This document shows positions 47,675-55,159 of a DNA stretch of 55,159 nt, piece by piece. Position 1 is the first letter of the stretch. Every line of letters begins with the position of its first letter. The stretch is from Rhizobium sp. Leaf262 (lineage in GTDB: Bacteria; Pseudomonadota; Alphaproteobacteria; Rhizobiales; Rhizobiaceae). The notes below the pieces were generated by a model, which saw only the letters and a list, made by a program, of their open reading frames with translations, did no database searches and had not been told where the DNA came from. The stretch covers positions 1-55,159 of the forward strand of contig NZ_LMMM01000009.1 in the NCBI RefSeq assembly GCF_001422245.1, read 5' to 3'. A program made the translations under genes and the position numbers.

Positions 47675-47983
47675 CTACCCAATCGGCTCTTTCACCGCCC
47701 TGTCACTATCAAAATCGGCCGCCACCCGCGTGTCGCGCAGCGGCTTCACCGTATTCGTGGAAAGCTCATAGGCCGGGTCGGCCTTATACGCCGCCAGTGC
47801 CGCCTCATTCTCGAATTCACCGTAGACGATGAAGTCCACCGAATTGCCCCATTGGTCTTTCTTCACGTTCTCGCCAATCTCAAGCGTCAGCGCGTGAGAA
47901 ATAGCTGTAAGACCGGAAAGACCCTTGCGAACCGCGTCGCGGTTGGCTTCCGGTACGGTAAAGAAAACGATGTGGCGGATCAT
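47675..47983 (-). CDS. Dabb (stress-responsive alpha/beta barrel) domain protein
   Basis: A 102-residue protein starting MIRHIVFFTVPEANRDAVRK, with VDFIVYGEFENEAALAAYKADPAYE and a C-terminal RDTRVAADF. This is the dimeric ferredoxin-like Dabb fold. Function in bacteria is often unknown. The ATG at 47983 is chosen because the domain begins there. It lies among GTA genes without being a particle protein. Confidence 0.85.
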   Translation of the reverse strand: MIRHIVFFTVPEANRDAVRKGLSGLTAISHALTLEIGENVKKDQWGNSVDFIVYGEFENEAALAAYKADPAYELSTNTVKPLRDTRVAADFDSDRAVKEPIG

Positions 47984-48023
47984 GAAAGCACCTGTCATGC
48001 AAAATCTCGGGTGGAAATCGCTA

Positions 48024-48662
48024 TCATCCCACCGCTGGCTGTTCAATCAGGCTTGCCGTCAAGCCTGCATGAAACGTTCGTCCATAACCTGCAATCAGTG
48101 CTGCCCGGTCATTGCCGTTGACGATGGCTCTGGCACCTTCCCAGTCGGCGCGCTGTGTATCAAAATACTGCGAAAGTCGCCTGCCGGTAAAACTGCCGCG
48201 CAGCATGCCCTCCACCAGAATGGCAGCAGACACCTGCGGCTCCATCGCCCGCTCGGGCCGCTCCACCAGGTCGATGCCCGTCACCGCTGACATCGCCTCG
48301 TAATTGCGCCGGTGCGTCAACTGCACCAGCCCGCGCCCCAGCCAGCTTTTGCCGTCTGCATCGCGCCGCCAATAGGGCGTGCGCACCTGCCCCAGCCTTC
48401 CTGCCGCATAGGCCCGGTCCAGAATACGGATCGCCGCATCGTCACTCGCCGCCAGCGTTTCGCGCACCGGCTGCATGGTGCCTGCCGTCTCGTGAAACGC
48501 CGTCGCCAGCATGTAAGCCAGATGGCGAATATCGCCGTCCGGTGCTCTCACCTCGAATTCGTCGAGAACCAATTCAGTCCCGTTCACCTGCGTGGCACTC
48601 AGCCGTCCCGGAAAGGGAGCCCCCCGAATCGTCGCGAAAAAATGTTGTCTATCCAACAGCAT
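48024..48662 (-). CDS. GH19-type lysozyme/endolysin
   Basis: A 212-residue protein. Motifs: LAYMLATAFHETAGTMQPVRE with the probable acid-base Glu, RTPYWRRDADGKSWLGRGLVQLTHRRNYEAMS, and a C-terminal RAIVNGNDRAALIAGYGRTFHAGL. This is the chitinase/lysozyme-like fold of glycoside hydrolase family 19 endolysins, which cut peptidoglycan and could release GTA particles. GAGAGG stands before tandem ATG codons; the second (48662) has the best spacing. It is in the same direction as the structural cluster. Confidence 0.85.
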   Translation of the reverse strand: MLLDRQHFFATIRGAPFPGRLSATQVNGTELVLDEFEVRAPDGDIRHLAYMLATAFHETAGTMQPVRETLAASDDAAIRILDRAYAAGRLGQVRTPYWRRDADGKSWLGRGLVQLTHRRNYEAMSAVTGIDLVERPERAMEPQVSAAILVEGMLRGSFTGRRLSQYFDTQRADWEGARAIVNGNDRAALIAGYGRTFHAGLTASLIEQPAVG

Positions 48663-48799
48663 CATCACCTCTCAAAATTACGGCGGCCTAAACCCCAGAT
48701 TTTAATATGCAACTTCTCGCATCTAAATCGATTTAGAAAAATCCTAATCGATTTTATTTTATACGAACCGTTTTAAGGGAAAATTTTACCTTGAATTGA

Positions 48800-48824
48800 G
48801 GAACTTTCACCCGCTTACTCTGTT
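48800..48824 (+). promoter_or_regulatory. EcfG-type general stress promoter
   Basis: GGAAC (48800-48804), a 17-base spacer, and GTT (48822-48824) match the GGAAC-N16-17-(c)GTT pattern of alphaproteobacterial EcfG/RpoE2 promoters; the base before GTT is T, not the preferred C. It ends 45 bases upstream of a 35-codon gene that has an AAGGAGG ribosome site. Spacing fits a short leader. Confidence 0.65.
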
Positions 48825-48869
48825 TCACACCGCGCAAAACGCAGCGCCCAACCGCCAAGGAGGAATGCC

Positions 48870-48977
48870 ATGACAGCAACAATTCCGCAGACCACCTACG
48901 ACCGCCTCGAAAGCGAATGGCGCCAGATGCGCGAAGTCGGCACACAACAGAAGCCGGACCAGTCTACGAAGAAGTGA
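48870..48977 (+). CDS. 35-residue putative stress-induced small protein
   Basis: The peptide opens MTATIPQTTYDRLESEWRQM and ends in polar QSTKK. AAGGAGG lies 6 bases before the ATG, one of the best ribosome sites in the window, an EcfG-type promoter lies upstream, and two hairpins, the second with a T-tract, follow. This complete transcription unit supports a real gene although no family is recognised. Short hydrophilic proteins are frequent members of the rhizobial general stress regulon. Confidence 0.65.
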   Translation: MTATIPQTTYDRLESEWRQMREVGTQQKPDQSTKK

Positions 48978-48985
48978 TGCGGTCG

Positions 48986-49066
48986 GGGGTGTCGATCACC
49001 CCTACCGTCACAGTCTTGAAAATCGCCCGCGCTGCGCCATCACAGGCCACGCGGGCGTTTCGCTTT
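48986..49066 (+). terminator. Double hairpin terminator of the 35-codon gene
   Basis: First hairpin GGGGTG-TCGAT-CACCCC (48986-49002). Second: CGCCCGCG (49024-49031) with CGCGGGCG (49050-49057), followed by TTTCGCTTTTTAT. The second has the form of an intrinsic terminator with a slightly interrupted T-tract. Confidence 0.75.
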
Positions 49067-49090
49067 TTATCTAGTCGTCTTACTTAAACG

Positions 49091-49202
49091 CCGTCACCCC
49101 GGCCTTGAGCCGGGGTCCAGCCCGCTGCGTCTGCGGCGGAAGACTCTTCCGCGATCACAGACTTGATCGCACTGGATACCGGGTCAAGCCCGGTATGACG
49201 GC
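49091..49202. repeat. Rhizobial mosaic intergenic repeat
   Basis: CCGTCACCCCGGCCTTGAGC...GCCGGGGTCC at the left and CCGGGTCAAGCCCGGTATGACGG at the right are inverted ends around a GCGTCTGCGGCGGAAGACTC centre. Same family as the repeats at 43759 and 53151. Together with the terminator it fills the gap before the terminase gene end at 49234. Confidence 0.75.
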
Positions 49203-49233
49203 GTGTATAACGACGCAAGCACAAGACAACCCC

Positions 49234-50493
49234 TCACATCCCCCGCACCCTCGGCTCGGCCATCGTCCCCATCGCCAGCGCCGTCAACGCCCAGACCAGC
49301 GCATCCAGCCGGTCGGGTGACTTGCCGGAAGACAACCCATCCGGCCCGAAATCCACCATCTGGTCTTCCAATTTCTCAAACCGCCCCGCATGCCGCACTC
49401 GGCCCTGCTCATACAGCGCAGCCACCGGTTCGGCGCGGGTAAATTTGCCGCGGCTGGCGCGCACCATGGTCACCGGCAGATTGGCGTCGATGCTTTTCAG
49501 CATCGCGCTCACCATCTCGCCGCCCTGGTTCACCTCGGCCACCACCCGGTCGGCCTCGAAGCGGCGGAAGGCGGCAACCACCGCCCGCGCCCAGCCTGCA
49601 GGCGTCGCACCTTCGGCGGAGCAGTCCGCCAGAACCCAAAACCGCCCGTCTATACCTATGCCCGCCACCACGATGCCGCAGCAGGAGCCCTCGCCGCTGC
49701 CCGCCGGCGGGTCCACCGCAACGACGGTCCGTGCCAAAACATCCGGCCTGTCATCGAAAATCGCCTCCAGATCGGCGCGCTTCCACAGCGCATCGTCGCG
49801 CTGGGCAATCAACTCGCCATCCAGTTCCTGCCGGCCCAGCCGCGTGCCGCCATAACGTTTCATCATCGCATCGATGAAACCGGGCGACAGGTTGTCGGCA
49901 TTGTCATGGGTGCGCATCCGCACCACCCGGCTGCCCGGGTCGGCCATCAGCGCCTTCAACAGCGGTATCGGCCTTGGCGTGGTGGTAATCAGCTGCCGGG
50001 GATTGTCACCAAGGCGCAGGCCGAATTGCAGCATGTCCCAGGTTTCCTGAGCATAACGCCACTTCGCCAGCTCGTCGGACCATGCGAAATGAAACTGCGG
50101 GCCGCGCAGGCTTTCCGGGTCTTCGGAGGAAAAGATTTGCGCCATCGCCCCGTTCGGCCAGATCAGCCTGCGGCGCGACGCCTCGAAATCCGGCCGCCTG
50201 AACCGCGCCACCCGGCAGATGCCGGAGACGCCGTCGATCATCACCTCACGCGCATCGCCCAGAGTTTCTGCCACCAGCGCAATGCGCAGATCGGATCGGT
50301 CACTGGCGGAAGCGATGAGATGCACCCATTCGCACCCGGCTCTGGTCTTGCCAGAGCCGCGCCCGCCAATCAGCAACCAGTTGCGCCAGTCGCCATCCGG
50401 CGGCTGCTGCGGGGCATTGCCCACAAAGCGCCAGTCGCGGTTGAAGCGGGCAATGTGCTGCCGTTGGTATTTTTCTGCCAGCGGCGCTGCCAT
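49234..50493 (-). CDS. GTA-type large terminase (gp2-like)
   Basis: A 419-residue packaging ATPase-nuclease. Walker A GGRGSGKT at residues 43-50 after WRNWLLI, a Walker B-like FHFAWSDELAKW, coupling TTTPRPIPLLKALM, and nuclease segments VVAVDPPAGSGEGSCCGIVV, VVAEVNQGGEMV and SPDRLDALVWAL. ATG at 50493 is used; a GTG at 50544 closer to the upstream stop is possible. In GTAs this motor packs random host DNA. Its gene precedes lysozyme and portal. It is clearly distinct from the prophage TerL at 23097-24545. Confidence 0.93.
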   Translation of the reverse strand: MAAPLAEKYQRQHIARFNRDWRFVGNAPQQPPDGDWRNWLLIGGRGSGKTRAGCEWVHLIASASDRSDLRIALVAETLGDAREVMIDGVSGICRVARFRRPDFEASRRRLIWPNGAMAQIFSSEDPESLRGPQFHFAWSDELAKWRYAQETWDMLQFGLRLGDNPRQLITTTPRPIPLLKALMADPGSRVVRMRTHDNADNLSPGFIDAMMKRYGGTRLGRQELDGELIAQRDDALWKRADLEAIFDDRPDVLARTVVAVDPPAGSGEGSCCGIVVAGIGIDGRFWVLADCSAEGATPAGWARAVVAAFRRFEADRVVAEVNQGGEMVSAMLKSIDANLPVTMVRASRGKFTRAEPVAALYEQGRVRHAGRFEKLEDQMVDFGPDGLSSGKSPDRLDALVWALTALAMGTMAEPRVRGM

Positions 50494-50566
50494 GCCTTGC
50501 GCAATCTCCTGCCTGCGAATGTCAGGAACGGGAGAGCCGATCACCGGTACCGCCGCCTGCCCCGCT

Positions 50567-51070
50567 TCATTTTCCGGCTTCAGCCGTGTCTTCGTCTGGC
50601 GAAACACCGGCAGAGACAAGCCTTGCCCGCACTTTCTGCCGGACGAGGTCGTCGATGCGCCTTTGGAAGAATGCAACGGCGTCCTCATAATCCTGCGCTC
50701 CCGCCGCGTCTTCAGCCGCCGCCTCGCGATCGCGGGTCAGCTGCCGTTGCAGCGTATCGATCTTTTCCAGCGTCCGCACGATCAGCGACATGGCATCGGT
50801 CGCGGCCTTCACATCAGCCCGCGCCCCCTTCCCCGCCGCATCGTCCGCCGCCTCATCCAGCGCCGCACCTGCCCCTTCGCGCAGAGAGCGAAAGAACCGA
50901 AACTGCTCCCGCATCTCAGCGGTCATCTCGTTCAGCAACCGCCAAAGGTCGTCGCTGGCCTTGTCCGGCGGCGCGGATTTCAACTCCAGCACCGCAGGAT
51001 TATCGGCATAAACAGGCGTTTGCGGCCACTCGCGGTAGAGCGAGAGGTCTGTCTTGATTGTCGATGTCAT
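50567..51070 (-). CDS. Probable GTA small terminase (gp1-like)
   Basis: A 167-residue helical protein starting MTSTIKTDLSLYREWPQTPV at 51070; the open frame upstream to 51340 crosses a palindromic repeat and is not coding. It has a conserved-looking WRLLNEMTAEMREQFRFFRSLREG helix, an Ala-rich middle and a coiled-coil end with EDAVAFFQRRIDDLVRQKVRARL. Position directly before the large terminase equals that of GTA gp1, shown in Rhodobacter to act as small terminase. The assignment is by position and helical character. Confidence 0.65.
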   Translation of the reverse strand: MTSTIKTDLSLYREWPQTPVYADNPAVLELKSAPPDKASDDLWRLLNEMTAEMREQFRFFRSLREGAGAALDEAADDAAGKGARADVKAATDAMSLIVRTLEKIDTLQRQLTRDREAAAEDAAGAQDYEDAVAFFQRRIDDLVRQKVRARLVSAGVSPDEDTAEAGK

Positions 51071-51104
51071 GATTTGCCTGTTGGTTGGAACGTCAAATGT
51101 CGGC

Positions 51105-51290
51105 GCAAGCTCGCCCCCCCTCTGCCCTGCCGGGCATCTCCCCCACAGGTGGGGAGATCGGCAGGAGGCAAACTCTCGCCCATCCACAACCTCGCGAAGA
51201 GAGCGAGGGGTCAGCGCCCAGCCAATCTCCCTCCTTGTGGGGGAGATGTCCGGCAGGACAGAGGGGGGTAAGCCCCACCCAAAGGTCCAG
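51105..51290. repeat. Inverted pair of rhizobial palindromic repeat blocks
   Basis: CCCCCCTCTGCCCTGCCGGG... at the left and ...GTCCGGCAGGACAGAGGGGG at the right face each other around CTCTCGCCCATCCACAACC. Same element as at 4056-4222 and in part at the left window edge. It occupies the space upstream of the first gene of the GTA-like cluster, so the promoter of the cluster must lie in or beside it. The rest up to 51476 shows no gene. Confidence 0.8.
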
Positions 51291-51476
51291 CAGCAAACCG
51301 CTACCAACCCCACCACCCACACTTCTCCGACTATACCCAAACACTACCAAACCACCGTCACGCCGTCAAGGATTAAATTCCTATTCATCGCAAAATTTAT
51401 TCCGCACCCTTCCTTCCACGCACCACGCCACCATACTACACTGCCTCAACAACCAACCGGGGAAGGAAGCAGAATC

Positions 51477-53138
51477 TTGAGATGGATCAGGCGTTTGGTC
51501 ATGCCGCTGTCCAGCACCGGCATCGTCGTCGGCACGGTGCTGCTGTGCGCTTCCCTCACGCCATCGCTGCTTCCCCGCACCTTCGTCATGCAGGGCGTGC
51601 TGTGCGGATTTTCCTTTGCCATCGGTTATCTCATCGGCGTTTTTCTGAAGGATATCGCCATCTATCTCGGCCTGCCGCAGCCCTCCCGGCATGATAAACG
51701 CGGCATTCTCTTCGTCATCTCGCTGGCGGCAATCGTCGCTGCGCTCGGCTTTCTGTGGCAGGCGGCAACCTGGCAAAACTCCATTCGCGTCTTGATGGAA
51801 CTCGACCCGTTGGACAGCGCCCACCGCATCAAAACCGGGGCCATCGCCGTTGGCGTCTCTGCCCTGCTCATCGCTTTCGGGCGCCTGTTTCAGATCGTGC
51901 GGCGGCTCTTTGCCCTGCGCAGCCGCCGGTTTTTGCCGCGTCCGCTGGCCAATGTCGTCGGCATTGCCGCCGCCGTCATCATCGCCGTGCTACTGCTCAA
52001 CGGGCTGGTGGTCGATGTCGGCCTGCGGTTCATGGATAGCTCGCTGAAACAGGTCGATAGCCTCATCGAGCCCGATGTGCCACGCCCCTCCGACCCCATG
52101 AAAACCGGTAGTTCCGCCTCCCTCATGACCTGGGAATCGCTCGGACGCCGTGGCCGCGAATTCGTCGCCACCGGCCCGCACAGCACAGAGATTACCGCCT
52201 TCACCAGCCGCCCGGCCATGGAGCCCATCCGCGTTTATGCCGGGCTGAATGCCGGAGCCACACCGGCAGAGCGCGCCAAACTCGCCCTGGAAGAACTCAA
52301 ACGCACCGGCGGTTTCGAGCGCGAAACCCTTGTCGTCATCGCCCCCACCGGCACCGGCTGGATAGACCCGGAAGCCATTGATACGCTTGAATATTTGCAC
52401 AATGGTGACGTCGCCACCGTCGCCGTGCAATATTCCTATCTCTCCAGCTGGATCGCCCTTCTGACGGAGCCGGATTACGGCGTGGAAACCGCCCGCGCCC
52501 TCTTCGAAGCCATCTACGGTTACTGGACGACGCTGCCCAAGGATACCCGCCCCAAGCTCTACCTGCACGGTCTCAGCCTCGGTGCGCTGAACAGCCAGAA
52601 ATCCTCCGATCTCTACGATGTCCTCGCCGATCCCTTCCAGGGCGCGCTGTGGAGCGGCCCGCCCTTTTCCAGCCCCACATGGCGCATGGCCACATCAGGC
52701 CGAACCGAAGGCTCGCCCTATTGGCTGCCCAAATTCCGCGATTCCTCGGTCATCCGCTTTGCAGACCAATACACCAACGCCCATATGGCGGATAAGCCCT
52801 GGGGGCCGATGCGCATCGTCTACCTGCAATATGCCAGCGACCCCATAACCTTCTTCGAAACCGCAGCCCTTTACCGTCGCCCGGAATGGATGAAGCAGCC
52901 GCGTGGCCGCGATGTCTCCTCCTCCTTCCGCTGGTTCCCCGTCGTCACCGAACTGCAACTGTTCCTCGACGTCGCCGCCGCCACCACCGCCCCCATGGGC
53001 TACGGCCACGTCTACGCGCCGGAACACTACATCGACGCATGGCTGGAAGTGACCCAACCACACGGCTGGACACCCGCCGAAATCCAGCGGCTGAAGATGT
53101 TTTTCAAGGCGAAACGGGGCAGTACGGACCCGGTTTGA
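51477..53138 (+). CDS. Membrane alpha/beta-hydrolase family protein
   Basis: About 553 residues. Several membrane segments in the first 200 residues (STGIVVGTVLLCASLTPSLL, then VLCGFSFAIGYLIGVFL, ILFVISLAAIVAALGFLW, IAAAVIIAVLLLNGLVV), then a hydrolase domain with PIRVYAGLNAGATPAERAKL, VVIAPTGTGWIDPEA, LYLHGLSLGALNS (nucleophile elbow GLSLG) and a late GYGHVYAPEHYIDAW with the likely catalytic His. This is the abhydrolase_9 type. TTG at 51477 has GGAAGGA before it; ATG 51501 is the alternative. Substrate unknown; lipid or ester hydrolysis at the membrane is likely. Confidence 0.85.
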   Translation: MRWIRRLVMPLSSTGIVVGTVLLCASLTPSLLPRTFVMQGVLCGFSFAIGYLIGVFLKDIAIYLGLPQPSRHDKRGILFVISLAAIVAALGFLWQAATWQNSIRVLMELDPLDSAHRIKTGAIAVGVSALLIAFGRLFQIVRRLFALRSRRFLPRPLANVVGIAAAVIIAVLLLNGLVVDVGLRFMDSSLKQVDSLIEPDVPRPSDPMKTGSSASLMTWESLGRRGREFVATGPHSTEITAFTSRPAMEPIRVYAGLNAGATPAERAKLALEELKRTGGFERETLVVIAPTGTGWIDPEAIDTLEYLHNGDVATVAVQYSYLSSWIALLTEPDYGVETARALFEAIYGYWTTLPKDTRPKLYLHGLSLGALNSQKSSDLYDVLADPFQGALWSGPPFSSPTWRMATSGRTEGSPYWLPKFRDSSVIRFADQYTNAHMADKPWGPMRIVYLQYASDPITFFETAALYRRPEWMKQPRGRDVSSSFRWFPVVTELQLFLDVAAATTAPMGYGHVYAPEHYIDAWLEVTQPHGWTPAEIQRLKMFFKAKRGSTDPV

Positions 53139-53150
53139 GCCCTATCCTCC

Positions 53151-53368
53151 GTCACCCCGGCCTAGAGCCGGGGTCCAGCCACCGCGCGTCTGCGCGATGA
53201 GAAAACGTGTTGGACGCCGAGTGCGAGACTACCAGGTCACTCCAATTCCACCCCTCATTCCTGTGCTTGTCACAGGAATCCAGCCGACACGCGTCTGCGT
53301 GGCGAAAAGAGGCTTCTCAGCCCAAAGACTTGGGCTGACTGGATTCCTGTGACAAGCACAGGAATGTG
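53151..53368. repeat. Rhizobial mosaic intergenic repeat
   Basis: Starts GTCACCCCGGCCTAGAGCCG and continues with ATTCCTGTGCTTGTCACAGG / CCTGTGACAAGCACAGGAAT around CAGCCCAAAGACTTGGGCTG. It lies between the converging hydrolase and Lrp genes. The inner hairpins could serve as terminators. Confidence 0.75.
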
Positions 53369-53383
53369 GGAGAAGCGTTGAAA

Positions 53384-53812
53384 TCACCGCGAAATCCGCG
53401 TCGATAAAATCACCGAAGATAGCGTCCGCTCCACCCCATCCAGCGCCCCGATACCGTCGATCAACCGGTCCAGATCAGCAATCGAAGGCGCAGTGAGAAT
53501 GGCGATTAGGTCGAAGCTGCCGCTGACGGAGTGCAACGTCGTGACCTCCTTGATCGCGGCAAGGGCTGCGGTGACGCCCGCCAGTGCCTTGGGCGCAATC
53601 GTAATCAGCACATGCGCCCGCACCAGCCCGGAAAGATAGGCGTCAGACAGCTTGATGCCGTAACCGGATATCACCCCATCCGCCTCCAGCCGCTCGATAC
53701 GAGCCTGCACCGTCGTGCGGGAAAGGCCGAGTTTCCGCGCCAGTTCCGCCACCGGCATGCGCGCATTATCTCCCAGCAGCGAAAGCAACGCCCGGTCTTT
53801 TTCACTAAGCAT
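53384..53812 (-). CDS. Lrp/AsnC family transcriptional regulator
   Basis: A 142-residue regulator starting MLSEKDRALLSLLGDNARMP. Helix-turn-helix at about 18-45 (VAELARKLGLSRTTVQARIERLEADG), then the RAM domain with VRAHVLITIAPKALAGVTAALAAI and TLHSVSGSFDLIAILTAPSI that binds amino acids and forms octamers. It is divergent from the saccharopine dehydrogenase gene and most likely controls it and itself through the palindrome over its start codon. Confidence 0.93.
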   Translation of the reverse strand: MLSEKDRALLSLLGDNARMPVAELARKLGLSRTTVQARIERLEADGVISGYGIKLSDAYLSGLVRAHVLITIAPKALAGVTAALAAIKEVTTLHSVSGSFDLIAILTAPSIADLDRLIDGIGALDGVERTLSSVILSTRISR

Positions 53813-53842
53813 TATGCACAATCCTATTGGCGATATGCATAA
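53812..53842. promoter_or_regulatory. Candidate Lrp-type operator
   Basis: TTATGCA (53812-53818) and TGCATAA (53836-53842) are perfect inverted arms with 17 bases between. The left arm overlaps the start codon of the regulator. The position between divergent genes suggests autorepression and control of the dehydrogenase gene. Confidence 0.6.
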
Positions 53843-53934
53843 ATCTAGTCGCTCTTTCGCGCAAAGTGAAGCTACGAATCGTGTGCAAAAAGCGGCATTC
53901 TGTTACCTCAATGGCATTTCTCAAGGGGGACAGA

Positions 53935-55035
53935 ATGAAACATATCGTCATCATCGGCGCAGGCAATATCGGCTCCGCCATCGCATGGATGCTCGCCGTC
54001 ACCGGCGATTACCGCGTCACCGTCGCGGACCGTTCCGCAGATCAACTCGCCAACGTTCCCGGCCATGAACGGGTCGATACCGAGATCGTCGACATCACCG
54101 ATCGCCTCGGCCTGCAGGCGCTGTTGAAGGACAAATTCGCCGTCCTCTCCGCTGCCCCGTTCCACCTCACCGCAGGTATTGCCGAAGCCGCCGTTGCCGT
54201 CGGCACGCATTATCTCGATCTCACCGAAGACGTCGAATCCACCCGCAAGGTCAAGAAACTGGCCGAAACGTCCGAAAGCGCGCTCATCCCACAATGCGGC
54301 CTTGCCCCCGGCTTCATCTCCATTGTCGCTGCCGATCTCGCCTCGCGTTTCGATAAGCTGGACAGCGTGCGCATGCGCGTCGGCGCCCTGCCGCAATACC
54401 CGTCCAACGCCTTGAATTATAACCTCACCTGGAGCACGGACGGTCTCATCAACGAATATATCGAGCCCTGCGAAGCCATCGTCGAGGGCCGCCTCACCGC
54501 CGTACCTGCCTTGGAAGAGCGCGAGGAATTTTCACTCGACGGCATGACCTACGAGGCCTTCAACACATCGGGCGGCCTCGGCACACTGGCCGCCACGCTG
54601 GAGGGCAAGGTGCGCACCATGAATTACCGCACCATCCGCTACCCTGGCCACGTCGCCATCATGAAGGCGCTGCTCAACGACCTCAACCTGCGCAACCGCC
54701 GCGATGTGCTGAAAGACCTCTTCGAAAACGCCCTTCCCGCCACCATGCAGGATGTCGTCATCGTCTTCGTCACCGTCTGCGGCACCAAGAATGGCCGCTT
54801 CATGCAAGAAACCTACGCCCACAAAGTCTATGCCGGCCCCGTCTCCGGCCGCATGATGAGCGCCATCCAGATCACCACCGCCGCCGGCATTACGACGGTG
54901 CTGGATTTGCTGAGCCAAGGCAAGCTGCCGCAGAAAGGCTTTGTGAAACAGGAGGATATTGGTCTGGCGGATTTTCTGGCTAACCGGTTCGGGCAGTATT
55001 ATGCGCAACGTGAGGGGTTGGCGAAGGTAGGGTAA
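53935..55035 (+). CDS. Saccharopine dehydrogenase family protein
   Basis: A 366-residue oxidoreductase. ATG at 53935 follows AAGGGGGA. N-terminal Rossmann fold with IIGAGNIGSAIAW (GxGxxG at residues 8-13), AAPFHLTAGIAEAAVAVGTHYLDLTED, then LIPQCGLAPGFISIVAADLA and a catalytic-type domain with ALNYNLTWSTDGLINEYIEPCEAI and FNTSGGLGTLA. The family makes or splits saccharopine in lysine metabolism; with the divergent Lrp regulator, lysine or related amino acid catabolism is likely. Substrate is inferred from family only. The remaining 124 bp to the window end show nothing. Confidence 0.9.
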   Translation: MKHIVIIGAGNIGSAIAWMLAVTGDYRVTVADRSADQLANVPGHERVDTEIVDITDRLGLQALLKDKFAVLSAAPFHLTAGIAEAAVAVGTHYLDLTEDVESTRKVKKLAETSESALIPQCGLAPGFISIVAADLASRFDKLDSVRMRVGALPQYPSNALNYNLTWSTDGLINEYIEPCEAIVEGRLTAVPALEEREEFSLDGMTYEAFNTSGGLGTLAATLEGKVRTMNYRTIRYPGHVAIMKALLNDLNLRNRRDVLKDLFENALPATMQDVVIVFVTVCGTKNGRFMQETYAHKVYAGPVSGRMMSAIQITTAAGITTVLDLLSQGKLPQKGFVKQEDIGLADFLANRFGQYYAQREGLAKVG

Positions 55036-55159
55036 CTCAACTGGCGGAAGTGGGTGTGGCCCCCCCTTGTAACTTCCCCTCACCGTCATTTGGCGTTTTA
55101 ATGCCGGTTGCGGTGGCGGATGTGAGACCGAGACCCCCTGGGGACACCAAGCCCGTGGC

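Noticed and set aside
49390..51057. 555-codon open frame on the plus strand
   Set aside because: It is antisense to the large terminase and small terminase genes, has a Pro/Arg/His-rich composition typical of the shadow of a GC-rich gene, and no family features.
51054..51476. 141-codon extension of the alpha/beta-hydrolase frame
   Set aside because: It runs through an inverted repeat pair and has no ribosome site; the family starts near 51477 or 51501.
53151..53368. CRISPR-like array from repeated GTCACCCCGG and CCTGTGAC motifs
   Set aside because: Repeats are palindromic and paired, not evenly spaced with unique spacers, and recur dispersed in other gaps.

Overview
The window looks like chromosomal DNA of a Rhizobiaceae member, most likely the Agrobacterium/Rhizobium group. 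The flanks are GC-rich, carry several families of short palindromic intergenic repeats typical of rhizobia, and encode a head-tail gene cluster with the composition and order of a Rhodobacter-type gene transfer agent (GTA). No tRNA or rRNA anchors the position, so the genus is inference.

Region 1, two parts of one cluster on the minus strand. Right part (51070 down to 42441): small terminase candidate, large terminase, GH19-type lysozyme, Dabb-domain protein, BrnT/BrnA toxin-antitoxin, portal, small membrane protein, prohead protease, HK97-type major capsid. Left part (4307 down to 144): last codons of the same capsid gene, head-tail connector, head-tail adaptor, DUF3168 protein, major tail protein, GTA gp10-like protein, tail assembly chaperone, short tape-measure protein. 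The later tail genes would lie to the left of the window. Cargo read against the cluster (DUF4160/DUF2442 pair, a lipoprotein, a 35-residue stress-type gene) and repeats sit between its genes.

Region 2 (4366-42521): a complete-looking 38.15 kb prophage of lower GC inserted into the 3' end of the GTA capsid gene by a large serine integrase. A 5-bp core is shared by both ends; joining the two phage-side ends rebuilds an attP with long imperfect inverted arms. The phage supplies a new capsid C-terminus that ends in a KLVK motif like the displaced one. Its structural genes are of a short-tailed phage and run leftward from TerL at 24545: portal, two small proteins, scaffold, SU10-type capsid, adaptor, stabilisation protein, internal proteins including a virion lysozyme, and tail fibre. 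TerS is divergent from TerL.

Region 3, accessory half of the prophage (25-42 kb): many small genes, a second serine recombinase, T7-type endonuclease I, NUMOD3-containing proteins, an Rz-like spanin, and four proteins with HEPN-like domains (one frameshifted), a likely defence cargo. An 0.8 kb non-coding stretch (40054-40878) holds a perfect 24-bp palindrome, direct repeats and strong hairpins. No CI-type repressor, polymerase or helicase was recognised, so control and replication of this phage are unexplained. Two tRNA-like structures lie among the small genes after TerS.

Region 4 (51477-55035): ordinary chromosomal genes: a membrane alpha/beta-hydrolase, an Lrp/AsnC regulator, and a divergent saccharopine dehydrogenase family gene with a palindrome over the regulator's start codon.
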